In this document: positions 51,467 through 62,882 of the stretch, piece by piece
How the letters are laid out: each line of letters opens with the position of its first letter
Numbering within the stretch: the stretch's first letter is position 1
Source of the DNA: Bretschneidera sinensis
Lineage: Eukaryota > Streptophyta > Magnoliopsida > Brassicales > Akaniaceae
Length of the DNA stretch: 64,000 bases
Direction: 5' to 3'
NCBI GenBank assembly: GCA_023935145.1
Contig: CM043701.1
Location: 68,863,317-68,927,316, forward strand
The notes under the pieces: generated by a model
What the model saw: only the letters and a program-made list of their open reading frames with translations
What the model was told of the DNA's origin: nothing
The model's database searches: none
Translations under genes and position numbers: made by a program

Positions 51467-53059
51467 TTGCTTGTGATTATAGCTTCAGATTTGGGTGAAG
51501 CTCAAGAGGAGAAATTATTATATGTCTTAAGAAAGCACAAGGAAGCTATCAGGTGGACCATTGAGGATATCAGGGGAATCAACCCCTCGGTGGTGATGCA
51601 TAGGATACATTTGGAGGAGGATGCTAAGCCATCGAGGGAGCCACAAAGAAGGCTCAACCTTGCTATGCAAGAGGTTGTGAGGGCAGAGGTTATTAAGCTG
51701 TTAGATACAGGGATCATTTATCCCATCTCTGATAGCAAATGGGTGAGCCTGATTCATGTTTTGCCCAAGCGAGCTGGACTGACGGTAGTAAAGAATAAAG
51801 ACGACGAGTTGGTGCCAATTCGTGTTCAGTCAGGGTGGAGAGTGTGTATAGACTACCGTAAGCTGAACGCTGCCACAAAGAAGGATCATTTTTTACTCCC
51901 GTTTATTGATCAGATGGTGGAGCGTTTGGCTGGGCACGAGTATTATTGCTTTTTGGATGGTTATTCTGGATATAACCAGGTCCCCGTGGACCCCGAAGAT
52001 CAGGAGAAGACAACGTTTACCTGCCCTTTTGGGACTTTTGCCTACCGTTGCATGCCCTTTGGGTTATGCAATGCACCTGCTACTTTTCAGCGGTGCATGG
52101 TTAGTATATTTTTTGACATGGTAGAGCGATTCTTAGAGATTTTCATGGACGACTTCTCCGTCTTCGGTTCAACATTTGGGGAGTGTCTGCACAGTCTCAC
52201 TTTGGTTTTAGTGCGGTGCAAGGAGAAGAACCTGGTGCTTAATTGGGAGAAGTGTCATTTTATAGTCAAGCAAGGAATTGTACTGGGGCATGTCGTATCT
52301 CATCGAGGGATTGAGGTCGACAAAGCGAAGGTGGATTTGATTTTCAACTTTCCACCCCCAGGTACGGTGAAAGAGGTTCGATCTTTTCTGGGCCATGCAG
52401 GCTTCTATAGGCGATTTATCCAGAATTTCAGTAAGATCGCCAGGCCCTTGTGCAAGTTATTGCTGAAAGATGCCCCATTTCTATTTGATGAGGATTGTAA
52501 GAAAGCATTTGGGGATCTGAAGAAGATTCTGACGTCCACACCCATTATTCAGCCACCCAACTGGGGTGTGCCCTTTAAGATTATGTGTGACGCATCATAC
52601 TATGCTATTGGACTTGTTTTGGGGAAGCGTGTTGATAAACTTCCCCATGTTATCTACTATGCAAGTCGAACTCTAAATGACGCACAACTCAATTACTCTA
52701 CCACTGAAAAGGAGTTTCTTACAGTCGTTTTTGCATTAAACAAGTTCAGATCCTACTTGTTAGGATCTAAAGTCATTATCTACTCGGACCATGCAGCATT
52801 GAAGTATCTTTTATCTAAAAAAGATGCTAAATCTCATCTTATCTTATGGATCTTGCTACTTCAAGAGTTCGACATTGAGATTCGGGATAAGAAAGGTTCA
52901 GAAAATGTGGTGGCAGACTATTTGTCTAGATTGATTGTGGAATTCACTGAGACCACCACTCCCATTTCTAAAACCTTTCTTGATGAGCAATTGATGCACA
53001 TTGCTCACAATCCCACACCGTGGTTTGCTGATATAGTGAACTATCTTGTCACCAGTTAA
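51467..53059 (+). CDS. pol: C2 reverse transcriptase-RNase H (530 aa)
   Basis: RNA-directed DNA polymerase and RNase H of an Athila-type element. Pre-RT region 1-100; RT with [16 protein letters not shown] (about 128), [13 protein letters not shown] (about 163), [17 protein letters not shown] (about 190), catalytic FMDDFSVFG (about 226) and [16 protein letters not shown] (about 273). RNase H with [14 protein letters not shown] (about 374), [21 protein letters not shown] (about 415) and [10 protein letters not shown] (about 442). All main catalytic residues appear present. It ends at TAA (53057-53059); integrase continues in the same frame, so one nonsense change separates them. Start position uncertain because of the upstream frameshift. 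Confidence 0.92.
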   Translation: MLVIIASDLGEAQEEKLLYVLRKHKEAIRWTIEDIRGINPSVVMHRIHLEEDAKPSREPQRRLNLAMQEVVRAEVIKLLDTGIIYPISDSKWVSLIHVLPKRAGLTVVKNKDDELVPIRVQSGWRVCIDYRKLNAATKKDHFLLPFIDQMVERLAGHEYYCFLDGYSGYNQVPVDPEDQEKTTFTCPFGTFAYRCMPFGLCNAPATFQRCMVSIFFDMVERFLEIFMDDFSVFGSTFGECLHSLTLVLVRCKEKNLVLNWEKCHFIVKQGIVLGHVVSHRGIEVDKAKVDLIFNFPPPGTVKEVRSFLGHAGFYRRFIQNFSKIARPLCKLLLKDAPFLFDEDCKKAFGDLKKILTSTPIIQPPNWGVPFKIMCDASYYAIGLVLGKRVDKLPHVIYYASRTLNDAQLNYSTTEKEFLTVVFALNKFRSYLLGSKVIIYSDHAALKYLLSKKDAKSHLILWILLLQEFDIEIRDKKGSENVVADYLSRLIVEFTETTTPISKTFLDEQLMHIAHNPTPWFADIVNYLVTS

Positions 53060-54307
53060 CTGCCCTTGCATTGGGGGCGACAAGATAAATCAAAGTTTTT
53101 GGCCATGGCAAAACATTTTTTGGGGGATGATCCTTACCTATTCAAGTATTGTCCTGATCAGATCATCAGAAGGTGTATTCCTGAGCATGACCAATCTAAT
53201 ATAGTCGCCTTCTGTCATGATCATGCTTGTGGAGGCCATTTTAGTGCAAAAAAGACCGCTGTAAAGATTTTGCAGTGTGGATTCTACAAGCCTACCCTGT
53301 TTCGGGACTCTCACACCTACTGTGTATCTTGTGAGCGTTGCCAAAAGCTAGGGAGTCTTTCTAGGAGGAATATGATGCCCCTCAACCCTATTCTGATTGT
53401 CAAGATTTTTGATGTGTGGGGTATTGATTTCATGGGACCATTCTCAAACTCCTTTGGCTACCTGTACATTCTGGTTGCTGTGGACTATCTGTCCAAGTGG
53501 GTGGAGGCTGTTGCATGCAAGACTAATGACCACAGAGTTGTGGTCCGGTTTTTGAAGGACACTATTTTTGCTCATTTTGGTACGCCTCGAGCAATCATAA
53601 GTGATGGAGGTAAGCACTTTTGCAACAAGATCTTTGAGCAGTTGATGAAGAAGTATTTCATCACACACAAGGTTGCCACCCCGTATCACCCACAGACGAG
53701 TAGTCAAGTGGAAATTTCAAATCGCGAGATCAAACAAATTTTGGAGAAGACTGTGAACCCTAGTAGAAAGGATTGGTTTCTACGATTAACTGATGCACTG
53801 TGGGCATATCGGACAGGCTTCAAGACGCCAATTGGCATGTCTCCCTATCGTATTGTGTATGGAAAAGCATGTCACCTTCCGATCAAATTAGAGCATCGTG
53901 CGTATTGGGCTATCAAGCAACCGAATTTCAATCTTTCCAAGGCTGGCTCACAACAGAAGCTCCAACTCAATGAATTGGAGGAGCTGCAGAATGATGCATA
54001 TGAGTGTGCCCGATCATACAAAGCACAAATGAAGAAGACTCATGACCAAAACATTTTGAGACGAGCTTTTGAGTCGGGTCAGAAAGTTCTTCTTTACAAT
54101 TCACGCCTGCATCTTTTTCCAGGCAAGCTCAAATCTCAATGGACAGGCCCATTTATTACTCGGTCGGTTTTTTCTCATGGGGCCATCGAGATTGAGGATT
54201 CAAAGAATGGTAATAGTTTCAAGGTAAATGGACAGAGGCTAAAACCATTTTTGGAGTTGAGGAGTCCGGACATTGAGACGATACTGTTGGAGGATCCTAG
54301 TTACTGA
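53060..54307 (+). CDS. pol: C2 integrase
   Basis: Inserts the element DNA into the genome. It reads in the same frame as RT-RNase H after one TAA ([20 protein letters not shown]), so it was part of one Pol frame and has no natural start. HHCC zinc region: [14 protein letters not shown]...[11 protein letters not shown] (about 50-95). Catalytic core: DFMGPF (first Asp, about 120), [14 protein letters not shown] (second Asp, about 178), [15 protein letters not shown] (Glu, about 216). C-terminal part includes [18 protein letters not shown]. The frame is open to 54307. Apart from the stop it looks functional. Confidence 0.92.
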   Translation: MPLHWGRQDKSKFLAMAKHFLGDDPYLFKYCPDQIIRRCIPEHDQSNIVAFCHDHACGGHFSAKKTAVKILQCGFYKPTLFRDSHTYCVSCERCQKLGSLSRRNMMPLNPILIVKIFDVWGIDFMGPFSNSFGYLYILVAVDYLSKWVEAVACKTNDHRVVVRFLKDTIFAHFGTPRAIISDGGKHFCNKIFEQLMKKYFITHKVATPYHPQTSSQVEISNREIKQILEKTVNPSRKDWFLRLTDALWAYRTGFKTPIGMSPYRIVYGKACHLPIKLEHRAYWAIKQPNFNLSKAGSQQKLQLNELEELQNDAYECARSYKAQMKKTHDQNILRRAFESGQKVLLYNSRLHLFPGKLKSQWTGPFITRSVFSHGAIEIEDSKNGNSFKVNGQRLKPFLELRSPDIETILLEDPSY

Positions 54308-55694
54308 TTGAGTGTAGTTTTCTAGGGAGAGTCTGGCTGAAGACTTTAAACTTAGCGTTCATGGGAGGCACCCCATTGCTTATCTTTTCTGTATATTTCT
54401 TAATTTTTATGATTAATGTTTGTTTCCAGTATTTTTTTGTTTTTCAGTTTTTATTTTTCAGGGACAATGCGTACTTCAGTTCAAGTATGGGGGTATGCTA
54501 TGAGCCATACTAGTCCAGATAGTTCTCCATATCTCAGGTCAGCTCTTTCTATATTAGTCACACATTGGGGTTAATGTGTAATTTAAGTTTGGGGGTATGG
54601 GAGACACATCACATACTTTGTCCTAATTTGTTGTCTTTTCTTCGTAAAGATAAATGCATGTTCATGTTCGTCTAAAAATTTTGGTTGATCTGAAAAATTG
54701 TGATGTGATTTCATTGGTGAGTTTAAAACTTTGAACACATGATCTGATGATAGAGTTTAAACTTTAGTTACTTACTTTAGGCATTTTCAAGAATTCACAT
54801 GTTTGATCTAATCTCACACGAGCACATTAGCACATATTTGTGTGAGGTATGACATGTGAGTTGAATGTATACGTTTCCTTGTCTTAACTGAAACTGGATG
54901 ACTTGTTGGATAAACATTTGGGCATGTATAAAAAATAAAATAAAATAAAAAAACTACTAATATTTATAATGATCATCATCAATAAACTTTCCATTGAGTA
55001 ACTGGACCTCTTGCCTTAGTAAGCAGTGAGTGTTCATGTAAAAAATTGAGAATTTTATTCATAATGATCATTGCGAAACCTTCCACTGAGTAACTAGACC
55101 TCTTGCCTCGGTAAGTAGTGAGTGTTCACGTCAAAAGGTGGAAATTTTGCTTGGTAGTATTAAGGCCAGTTTAATTTCGTAGCCTTTTTTACTCGAGTTA
55201 GTAAGTCCTTAGGGGTGCCTTTACACCTAATGCCCTAAAACCATCTAGTTTGGGAGTCATTGACTCAATACTCGTTACATGGGTCAATTAGAAAGCTTAA
55301 GGGAACTAAACATAGCAGAGCCTTATATATAAAAAAATAAAAAATAAATAAAACTATGCCATTGTTGTTCTTTCCGATGATAAATTCTGTGGATCTTGAG
55401 ACTTGAATTACCTTGTACATTGAAGTTATATGGAAACCTCATCTGTATATACTAATTCACATTACACCGATTCAAGCTTGTAATGTCTTACCATGCCTCT
55501 TGTAAGTAATTAGGTTTTAAATTCTTATTTATTGTGAAGATGGGTTTGATTTATTTAAGCTTTGCTCATGAATGAATCTCATAATTTTGTATGCTCCTTA
55601 AATTTTTGGATACCATGAATATTGAACTTATCTTAATAATCCTTGTTGTTCATTTAGTTTTTTATTTAGTTTTGCTAAGGGACTAACAAAATAT
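54308..55694 (+). other. C2 3' non-coding region
   Basis: No ORF of note, so the env-like gene some Athila elements have is absent. It contains a diverged tandem duplication of about 110 bp (54967-55150; CTTCCACTGAGTAACTGGACCTC-type) and three copies of a purine tract: AAGTATGGGGGTATG (54483-54497), AAGTTTGGGGGTATGG (54585-54600), and the true one before the 3' LTR. Confidence 0.8.
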
Positions 55695-55709
55695 AAGTTT
55701 GGGGGTATT
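55695..55709 (+). promoter_or_regulatory. C2 polypurine tract
   Basis: AAGTTTGGGGGTATT adjoins the 3' LTR start TGATGAGTC. Near-identical copies lie about 1.1 and 1.2 kb upstream (54585 and 54483). Confidence 0.88.
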
Positions 55710-56834
55710 TGATGAGTCTTAAATATTGCATATTTAAGACTCTTAACTTATATTTGTTATGCTCTTAGTTAGTAGTATTTCACTTTATTTTATGTCTTTT
55801 TTGTGTTTTGTGTATTTTTATAGGTTTGTGGAGAAAATGAAGCATTTCAGGAGATGTGAAGCTTCAGGAGCAATAGCGATCAATCGCACTATGCTGCGAT
55901 CGAGCGCATGGTCAACAATCCCACATCGAAATGTTTGCAGTACAGTGCACCTGCGATCAAGCGCACCAGACACGCGATCGTGCGCACGAGACATACGATC
56001 GATCGCATCATTCTGCGATCGAGCGCACTCGGGCAGTATCTCACATCGAATTTGAAACCCATGCTACTCCGGGACTCCCCCTATATAAACACCATCTGAC
56101 CTCATCATTCAGTATGCAATTCCTGGGCCATTTAGTGTAATCCGGTGGACGTCTGCTAGCATTCTGGTGGATCCCGAAGGCTTTGCTACCATGAAGGGAA
56201 GCACCGCCCAACAGCGAGTGAAATTTCTCCCATGTATAGTAATTTATTTCTTTTTATTTAGTTTTAAAGTTTAATGTTTAGTACTTGTATTGTGAACTTT
56301 ATTTTCATAATTATGAGAGGCTAAAATCTGCAGCTAAGGTTGAAGATGAAGTCTTTCTTTTGTTTAGCATTATATTTTCAGATTTGCGCATAACAATTCT
56401 GATGTTTTTAGTATAAATTTTCTGTTGAATTATTTGAGTAGATCTTATGATTGATTGCTTTTAATTGTTAAATTGGATATTCCTTGTGTTTTATCTTATG
56501 GATACATCGAATCGTTTTCGATTAAATTGGATTCCTTTGTGATTTGTTAAAAGCGGATACATTGGATGCTTTTGGTTTAATTGTGATATTTGTTGTTTTT
56601 TGTTTAAAGTTGGATTCATGGAATTTTTTGATTACCTTTATATAGAACATGAAAATATATTTTTACTTTGGTGGGGTGGATTCAGAAACCTTAGTCTATT
56701 TATCATTTGCTTTAAAAACAATTTGGTTTAAGTTTATGTTTCTTTGCACAATATAATACAAAATTCGGAACTAGGTTAAAATAGGGTTAGTTTAGATAAA
56801 ATTATATTTTCATAATGCAATTCCCTGTGGATTA
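55710..56834 (+). repeat. C2 3' LTR, 3' end deleted
   Basis: Matches the 5' LTR from TGATGAGTC to AATTCCCTGTGGATT, then switches at about 56834 to D LTR sequence (ACTTAAAGTAAATCC). Motif array GCGATC(G/A)A(G/T)CGCA has starts at 55876, 55896, 55953, 55974, 55995 and 56015 (spacings 20, 57, 21, 21, 20), upstream of CTATATAAAC (56081-56090). Confidence 0.93.
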
Positions 56835-57246
56835 CTTAAAGTAAATCCAACTCACCACGTAGCACTTAAAGCTACCCGTGGATCACTTCCTTACTTTTCC
56901 CGTTCTTCTCAGCAATTTCCCCTGGTTGCTGATCGTCAATACCTGACATAATATTTGTATTAAATTTCTAATTATTTCTTCAATTCTTCATAAACTACAC
57001 CCTTTGAAAATTTCCACTTTGAATTCTAAGAAATTTCGTGAATGCTAAAAATTCAAAAATAAACATTACGCTATTATCTTCTATTTTTCTGATAGCTTCT
57101 CATAATTCTCTATAAAAGTCCACCGTAAGTCTCTTCAAATTTTATGCTATTTCAACATTTCTTTCGGTCCCCAAGTGTTTAAAGAAGACGCGTAATGAAA
57201 GGAAAACTAAACGAATTTGGTAAGTATAACTTAAGTTTACGTATGC

Positions 57247-57306
<60 letters not shown>

Positions 57307-57699
57307 AGATTTGAACAAAACGAATCTTCAGCAACTTCAAAAGTTGCTTGCATAGTCACCATAAAATCTCCCAAAACATTCCATGTCTAGGCCTTGTTGG
57401 AAGGCATTCAAGCCTTCAACTTTACACTTTGCACTCCTGCAAAAACTTGGCAGTAAGTGCTGCCTCCTACTGCCACATTTTTTTTAAATTTTTTTTTACT
57501 TTTCACTCCTAGATTTTTTATTTTACTTTTCAATTTTCACTTTTGTCTTCTTTTTTCTGCCCCCCTGGGACATTCAGGTCCCAGATTTTTTTTAGAATTG
57601 CTTTATTCAAATAAACCTTCCACATATATTTTATTTTAACTCAATGTCCTATTTATTAAATTACATCTTTACCCTTATTTTACAAATACGGGTATTACA
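56835..57699 (-). repeat. D 3' LTR, second part
   Basis: It continues the D LTR after C2: ACTTAAAGTAAA is also found at the very end of the window (63987 on) in the other D LTR. It ends AAATACGGGTATTACA at 57699, the inverse of the TGTAATACCCGTA start of the solo LTR at 3617. It contains a (TA)n run of about 53 bp (57250-57302). About 60 bp of D LTR between 47480 and 56835 are missing. Confidence 0.92.
57250..57302. repeat. (TA)n microsatellite
   Basis: About 26 uninterrupted TA units inside the D LTR. Shorter TA runs lie at 3683-3712 and 3902-3923 in the related solo LTR, so the tract is a feature of this LTR family. Confidence 0.97.
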
Positions 57700-57929
57700 A
57701 TTCTACCCACCTTACAAAAATTTCATCCCCGAAATTTCCTTACCTAAAATCAAGAAAAAAGTTGGGAGTAATCCTTCCACATTCTTGTTTCATGCTCCCA
57801 CGTGACTTCTTCGACATCTTTATTTCGCCATAATACTTGAATCAAAGAAATGACTTTAGTGCGCAAGACATGTTCCTTTTTGTTTAGGATTCTGACTGGT
57901 ACTACCATAAAAGTCAAATTTTCCTGAAT

Positions 57930-59114
57930 TTATATTGCCTGATTCGAGATACTATGGGATTCATTGTGTAAGTACTTTCTCAGCAGTGACACATGAAACA
58001 CATTATGTAATTGCTTTAATTCTAGAGTAAAATTCAAATGATATGTTACTGGTCCAATTTTCTTGATCACTTCATACGACCCCACAAATCTCGGACTCAA
58101 CTTTCTCTTTTTCTTAAATCTCAACACTCCTTTCCACGGAGGTATCTTCAAAAATACCCAATCACCAACTTGAAACTCGAGAGGTCGTCTTCTTTTATCA
58201 GCATATCCTTTCTGTTTGTTTTGAGCTGCTCTGAGGTTCTCCCTAACCAATTTGATCATCTCAGTAGTCAAGTCTATCATTTTCGAGCCATATATCTTTC
58301 CCTCTCTAACTTCTTCCCAGCATACTGGAGTTCTACACCTTCAACCATATAAAGCCTCGAATGGTGCCATCCAAATACTAGTTTGATACTGACTGTTGTA
58401 TGAAAACTCGATCAACGGCAAATAATTATCCCAGCTCACTGTGAAGCTCAATACACTTGCCCTCAACATATCTTCTAGTATTCTAATGATTCTCTCCGTC
58501 TACCCATCAGGTTGTGGAAGAAAAGCTGTACTAAACTGTAATTGCGTACCCATAGCTTCTTGGAAACCCCTCTAAAATCTAGAGGTAAATCTAGAATCTC
58601 TATCTGATACGATACTCAAGGGTACTCCATGTAATTTTACGATCACTGCCACATACAACTCAGCCAACTTCTCTAGACTCTAAGTAGTTTTAATAGGAAG
58701 AAAATGTGAAGACTTAGAAAGTCTATCCACTATAACCCACAAAGTGTCATGTCCCCTTTGGGGACGGGGAAAACCAGAGACAAAATCTATACTCACATTT
58801 TCCCATGGCCACTCAAGTATTGGAAGAGGTTGTAATAAACCTGATGGATGTCTATTCTTAGCCTTCCCTTGTTGACAAATCAAACATCTAGAAATATATT
58901 CTGCTACATCCTTCTTCATCCCTGATCACCAATAATTCTGTCTCAACCCCCTGTACATCTTATTATTACTTGGGTTCATGGAATATATAGAATTATGAGC
59001 CTCCCTTAGTATCTCCTTTCTTATCTCCACATTATTGGGAACACAAAATTTATGCCCTAATACTACCATACCATCTTCTCTAATTCTAAACTCGGTTAGC
59101 TTCCCACTCAACAC
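57930..59114 (-). pseudogene. pol: D integrase, broken
   Basis: Minus strand: 58926-59114 and 58680-58919 hold the zinc-binding and early core region (MLSGKLTEFRIREDG, MKKDVAEYISRCLICQQGKAK, then NVSIDFVSGFPRPQ with the first Asp). 57930-58280 holds the C-terminal region (LEFQVGDWVFLKIPPWKGVL, LSPRFVGSYEVI, HNVFHVSLLRKYLH). The middle core (58281-58679) is present but frameshifted. Tekay-type tail. Confidence 0.86.
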
Positions 59115-59231
59115 TTCCTACCTGATTTTCTCTATCCCCTCAGCTCTACCCTACATTTGTAATAAACAATCAATAGTAGAAGATTGTATCACCATATTTG
59201 CCATTAATACTTCTCTATCATTGACACTCAA

Positions 59232-59678
59232 CTACATCCTCATTCTTCTTAATTCTATCATCAGGCAAGTATTATGACTCCCAATAGCAGCTAATCTCCC
59301 TGCAACCTTTCTACTCAATGCATCAGCTACTACATTAGCCTTTCCTGGATGATAATGAATTGTATAGTCATAATCACAAATCAATTCCATCCCCCTCCTC
59401 TGCCTCAAATTCAACTTCTTCTGGGTTGGTAAATGTGTCAAGCTTTTATGATCAGTAAAAATTTCACACTTGGCTCCATATAGATGGTGTCTCCAGATCT
59501 TCAAAGCAAAAACTATGGCAGTCAATTCTAAATCATGGGTCGTGTAATTCCTCTCATGGTTCTTTAGTTGCCTAGATATATAAACTATAACTCTCCCATG
59601 CTGCATCAACATACATCCCAACCCCTGATGTGACGCATCACTATAAACCACAAATCCTTCATCACTAGAAGGAAACAC
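59232..59678 (-). pseudogene. pol: D RNase H
   Basis: A 148-residue frame on the minus strand: [54 protein letters not shown] and [10 protein letters not shown]. These are the conserved RNase H segments of gypsy elements, with D, E and D residues present. Separated from RT by a frameshift near 59700. Confidence 0.88.
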
Positions 59679-59803
59679 TAATATAGGGCAGTAGTCAGTT
59701 TCTTTTTCAATAGCTGGAAACTCCTCTCACATTCCTCAGACCACCTAAACTTCACATCTTTCTTAGTCAACTTAGTCAAAGGTCCAACAATCATAGAAAA
59801 ATT

Positions 59804-60760
59804 TTAGATAAATCTCCTATAATAACCAGCTAACCTCAAAAAGCTTCTAATTTCAGTTACACTCGTGGGTCTTTCCCAATTCAACACTGCTTCTACTTTT
59901 TGTGGGTCAACTGTTATCCCCCCTTCTGACACAACATGCCCTAAGAAAGATATTTCACTCAACCAGAACTCACACTTAGAGAATTTTGTATATAATTTCT
60001 CTCTCCTCAAAATCTCCAACACTATCCTGAAATGTTGCATATGCTCATCTTCATTCCTGAAATATATCAAAATATTATCAATAAATACAATCACAAATCT
60101 CTCCAGGAATGGTTTAAACACCCGATTCATAGGGTCGATAAATGCTGCAGGCGTATTAGTCAACACAAAAGGCATTACTAAGAACTCATGATGGTCATAA
60201 CATGTCCTAAAAGCAGTTTTAGGCACGTCTCCCTCCTTTATCCTCAATTGATGATAACTCGACCTCAGGTCTATCTTATAAAACACTCTAGCTCCCTATA
60301 ACTGCTCGAATAAGTCATCTATCATAGGCAAAGGATATCTATTTTTGATGGTGATCTTATTCAACTATCTATAATCAATACACAACCTCAATGTCTCATC
60401 CTTCTTCTTGAAAAATAACATAGGAGCTCCCCAGGGTGACACACTAGGTCAGATAAACTATTTATCTAGCAACTCCTGAAGCTGAACTTTCAACTCTCTT
60501 AATTCAACTGGTGCCATTCTATAGGGAGCTACGGATATGGGTGCTGATCCTAGAATCACCTCAATAGAAAACTTAATATCCCTATTGGGAGGCAACACAG
60601 TCAACTCTTTAAGGAAAACATTAGAAAAATCTTTTACTACCAAGATATCTTCTAACTTTCTACCCTCCTTGCTAGAATCCACTACATGCGCCAAATACCC
60701 CTCACAACCCTTCCTCAACCATTTACTAGCAGTTAAGGTAGAAATAAGACAATTTGCAAG
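59804..60760 (-). pseudogene. pol: D reverse transcriptase, catalytic Asp mutated
   Basis: 60458-60718: N-terminal RT region (VKDFSNVFLKELTVLPPNRD, PYRMAPVELRELK). 59804-60286: palm region ([40 protein letters not shown]) and the motif FIDNILIY where the family has F-(I/V/A)-D-D. The second catalytic aspartate is asparagine, so polymerase activity would be lost. [22 protein letters not shown] and RRFI follow. Stops separate the two parts. Confidence 0.88.
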
Positions 60761-60838
60761 TATCTTACATTCTCCCTAAAAATTGAACTCCTCCTGTCCA
60801 AGTATCTTGAACACCACATTTTTCCTAAAACAATCTAC

Positions 60839-61345
60839 TCAAGCATGATATGCAGATAACCAATTCATTCCCAGAATTAAATGAAAATCTGTCATATCTA
60901 AAGATAATAAATCAACTTCAAATTCTCTATCAGCAATATTAATCACACAACCTCGATAGATTGTCTTGATAATAACCCTATCTCCAGTAGGAATCTCAAC
61001 AATAATTGCATGCATCAAAGGACTAACACTAGCATCAATAGATTTCATATAATTACTAGATGCAAAAGAATGGGTTGCACCAGTATCAATTAATAATCTA
61101 GCAGGCCTACCAAGGATAAATATAGTACCCATAACAACATCAGGAGTGGCTTGTGCATCCTGTTGGGTCAATGCATAGACTCTTTCATCTCTAGATTGAA
61201 TCTGACTGCCACGTCCTCGCTCTGCTACTGATCCTCGACCTCTGCCCCATACACCCTCTGATGCACCACCTCTCTCCATCGATCTCCTCCCAACACTTCC
61301 AAAGCCTACGTCAGCAGATTTCCCCGCTTGATAATCTGCAGCCAC
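60839..61345 (-). pseudogene. D protease region
   Basis: A 168-residue frame on the minus strand with a glycine/arginine-rich linker, then GRPARLLIDTGATHSFASSNY (active-site D-T-G-A intact), then FHLILGMNWLSAYHA. Upstream on the same strand is a degenerate zinc-knuckle region (CFRCN..., ICFVYGGGGHVAADY) at about 61330-61440. Confidence 0.86.
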
Positions 61346-61389
61346 ATGTCCTCCCCCACCATATACAAAGCATATCTATATAAGGAAAT

Positions 61390-62736
61390 ACCGAGCTAGA
61401 TGCCTCATCTAATTACATCTAAAGCAGACCTTTGCCTCTCAATCATACATCAGGTTACCACTTCCCCCTAACGGCATACTTACTTCTCTACCATGACTCC
61501 CACTTCCCATAGCTTGCCTCCCAAATCTAGGAATCCCACCTGTATTACTCTGAGCTACAGAAGCAACAGATCCTGCATGCCTCTGACTCTCCACCACAGT
61601 TTCTTGTGATAAGGAACGCCCCTTCTGGGGTGGTCTCACACCCTGTACACCCATACTGCTACCACCTCTAGGTCCCTCAAATCTAGACCTCTTTAACCAA
61701 TCCCTCCTACTTATCAACTCCCTTAAATACTTCTCAAACTGCAATGCTTTATCCACCAGTACAGTATAATTCCCTATGCCCATATAAGAGAGTTTAGTCC
61801 GAATATCATAGTGTAATCCATTTAAAAATCTCTTACATTTTCTCTTCTCCGTATTCACTAACTCAGGTAAAAACCTTGACAGAGCTATGAATCTACTATC
61901 ATATTCAACCACTGATAAATTTCCCTGCCTTATATGAATAAAATCTCTTTTTTTTTTCTTTTTTGGATAACGGACCATTATGACCGCCCCCACAATCCTT
62001 GCCCTAGGACCCTGTGGAGGATGTAAATCACAGGATGTGCAGCACAGTGGCAAGACTCGAACCCGAGACCTCACGGGGAAACCACCATCTCGAAGGCCGA
62101 ACTTACCACTGCGCCATATGCCCTGGGGGCAATAAAATCTCTTTTTTGTTGTGCCCGAAAGGTATCTAGGAAATACTTTGCAAAGAACTCATCCTTAAAA
62201 TTACTCCAAGGTAAGCGTTGTTCTACTCGTGTGCTTACCCTGGGCAAAATATCCTCCCACCATTGAGAAGCCTCACCCTCTAGCATAAATGAAACAAAAG
62301 CCACCTTCTGTCTATCTGACAATGGTAAGACCTCAAAATATTTCTCCACATGCCTAATCCACTGCTCAGCTTACACCGAATTTACAAATTCTCTAAAAGA
62401 CTGAGGTTTAAACTTAAGAAATCTCACAAAACAATCACCTTGCATCTCATGTGCAAACACACCTCCCTCATAACCCTCTTGCCTCACCATATCAGGTTCT
62501 CTTTTACCCCTTTCCTTTAATCTTCTCTGTAGATTATCAGCCCTTTCTTCAGTTGCATTTATCCTCTCTATAGCACGATTAAAAGCTTCTTTCAATTCAT
62601 CATTCCTATCCTCAGATACTCTCCCAGCTCTACTAGTACCAGCTGCACTATCAACATGTTCCCTCACGGGAATCACAGACTCAACTTCCTCTTCTGCTTC
62701 AGTCCTCCTAAAAATTGAGGGTCTACCACGTCCCAT
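61390..62736 (-). pseudogene. gag: D gag, interrupted by a SINE
   Basis: Start at 62736 on the minus strand (MGRGRPSIFRRTEAEEEVES), with a coiled-coil-like segment (RNDELKEAFNRAIERINATEERADNLQRRL). A stop follows near 62370, then the capsid core (HVEKYFEVLPLSDRQKVAFVSFMLEGEASQWW). At QKRDF the frame is split by the SINE (about 61954-62130). It resumes with FIHIRQGNLSVVEYDSRFIALSRF and a basic Gln/Gly/Ser-rich tail. The duplicated AATAAAATCTCTTTTTT is the target-site duplication of that SINE. Confidence 0.9.
61954..62130 (-). mobile_element. SINE (tRNA-derived, Au-like) in D gag
   Basis: On the minus strand it starts GGGGGCATATGGCGCAGTGG-like (A box TGGCGCAGTGGTAAG). The B box is GGGTTCGAGTCTTG about 50 bp downstream, followed by a tRNA-unrelated body ending in an A-rich tail (plus-strand T run 61950-61970). 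A TSD of about 17 bp, AATAAAATCTCTTTTTT, is at 61937-61953 and 62131-62147. A and B boxes, A tail and long TSD define a SINE. The family name is tentative. Confidence 0.9.
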
Positions 62737-62866
62737 CTAATTTAGAACTCTACCTCTAGCTCTCGCACGACCATGTGTCATCATCAGACCCTATATTTAA
62801 AAATATAGTTTATTTAGATGTTTCACTTTTTAAGTTTTCATGCAGTCTACAGAATCTTAAAACCTT

Positions 62867-62878
62867 ACTCTGATACCA
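62867..62878 (-). promoter_or_regulatory. D primer binding site
   Basis: The minus strand reads TGGTATCAGAGT next to the 5' LTR end, near-perfect to the initiator Met-tRNA site. It confirms the orientation of D. Confidence 0.85.
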
Positions 62879-62882
62879 AAAT

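Larger units (their letters stand above)
47481..56834 (+). mobile_element. C2: near-complete Athila-like Ty3/gypsy element
   Basis: 5' LTR (47481-48625), primer site TGGCGCCGTTTCCGGGGA (48632-48649), gag, protease, RT-RNase H, integrase, a long non-coding 3' region, purine tract (55695-55709) and a 3' LTR (55710-56834) that has lost its last roughly 90 bp. It inserted into the D 3' LTR; the right junction was then deleted. Pol is nearly intact: RT-RNase H and integrase are separated by one in-frame TAA. No env-like ORF lies between integrase and the 3' LTR. Athila assignment follows from RT ([16 protein letters not shown]-type) and the primer site. Confidence 0.94.

Noticed and set aside
62050..62130. 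tRNA gene on the minus strand
   Set aside because: Only the A and B boxes are tRNA-like. The acceptor stem does not close, an A-rich tail and long TSD are present, so it is a SINE.
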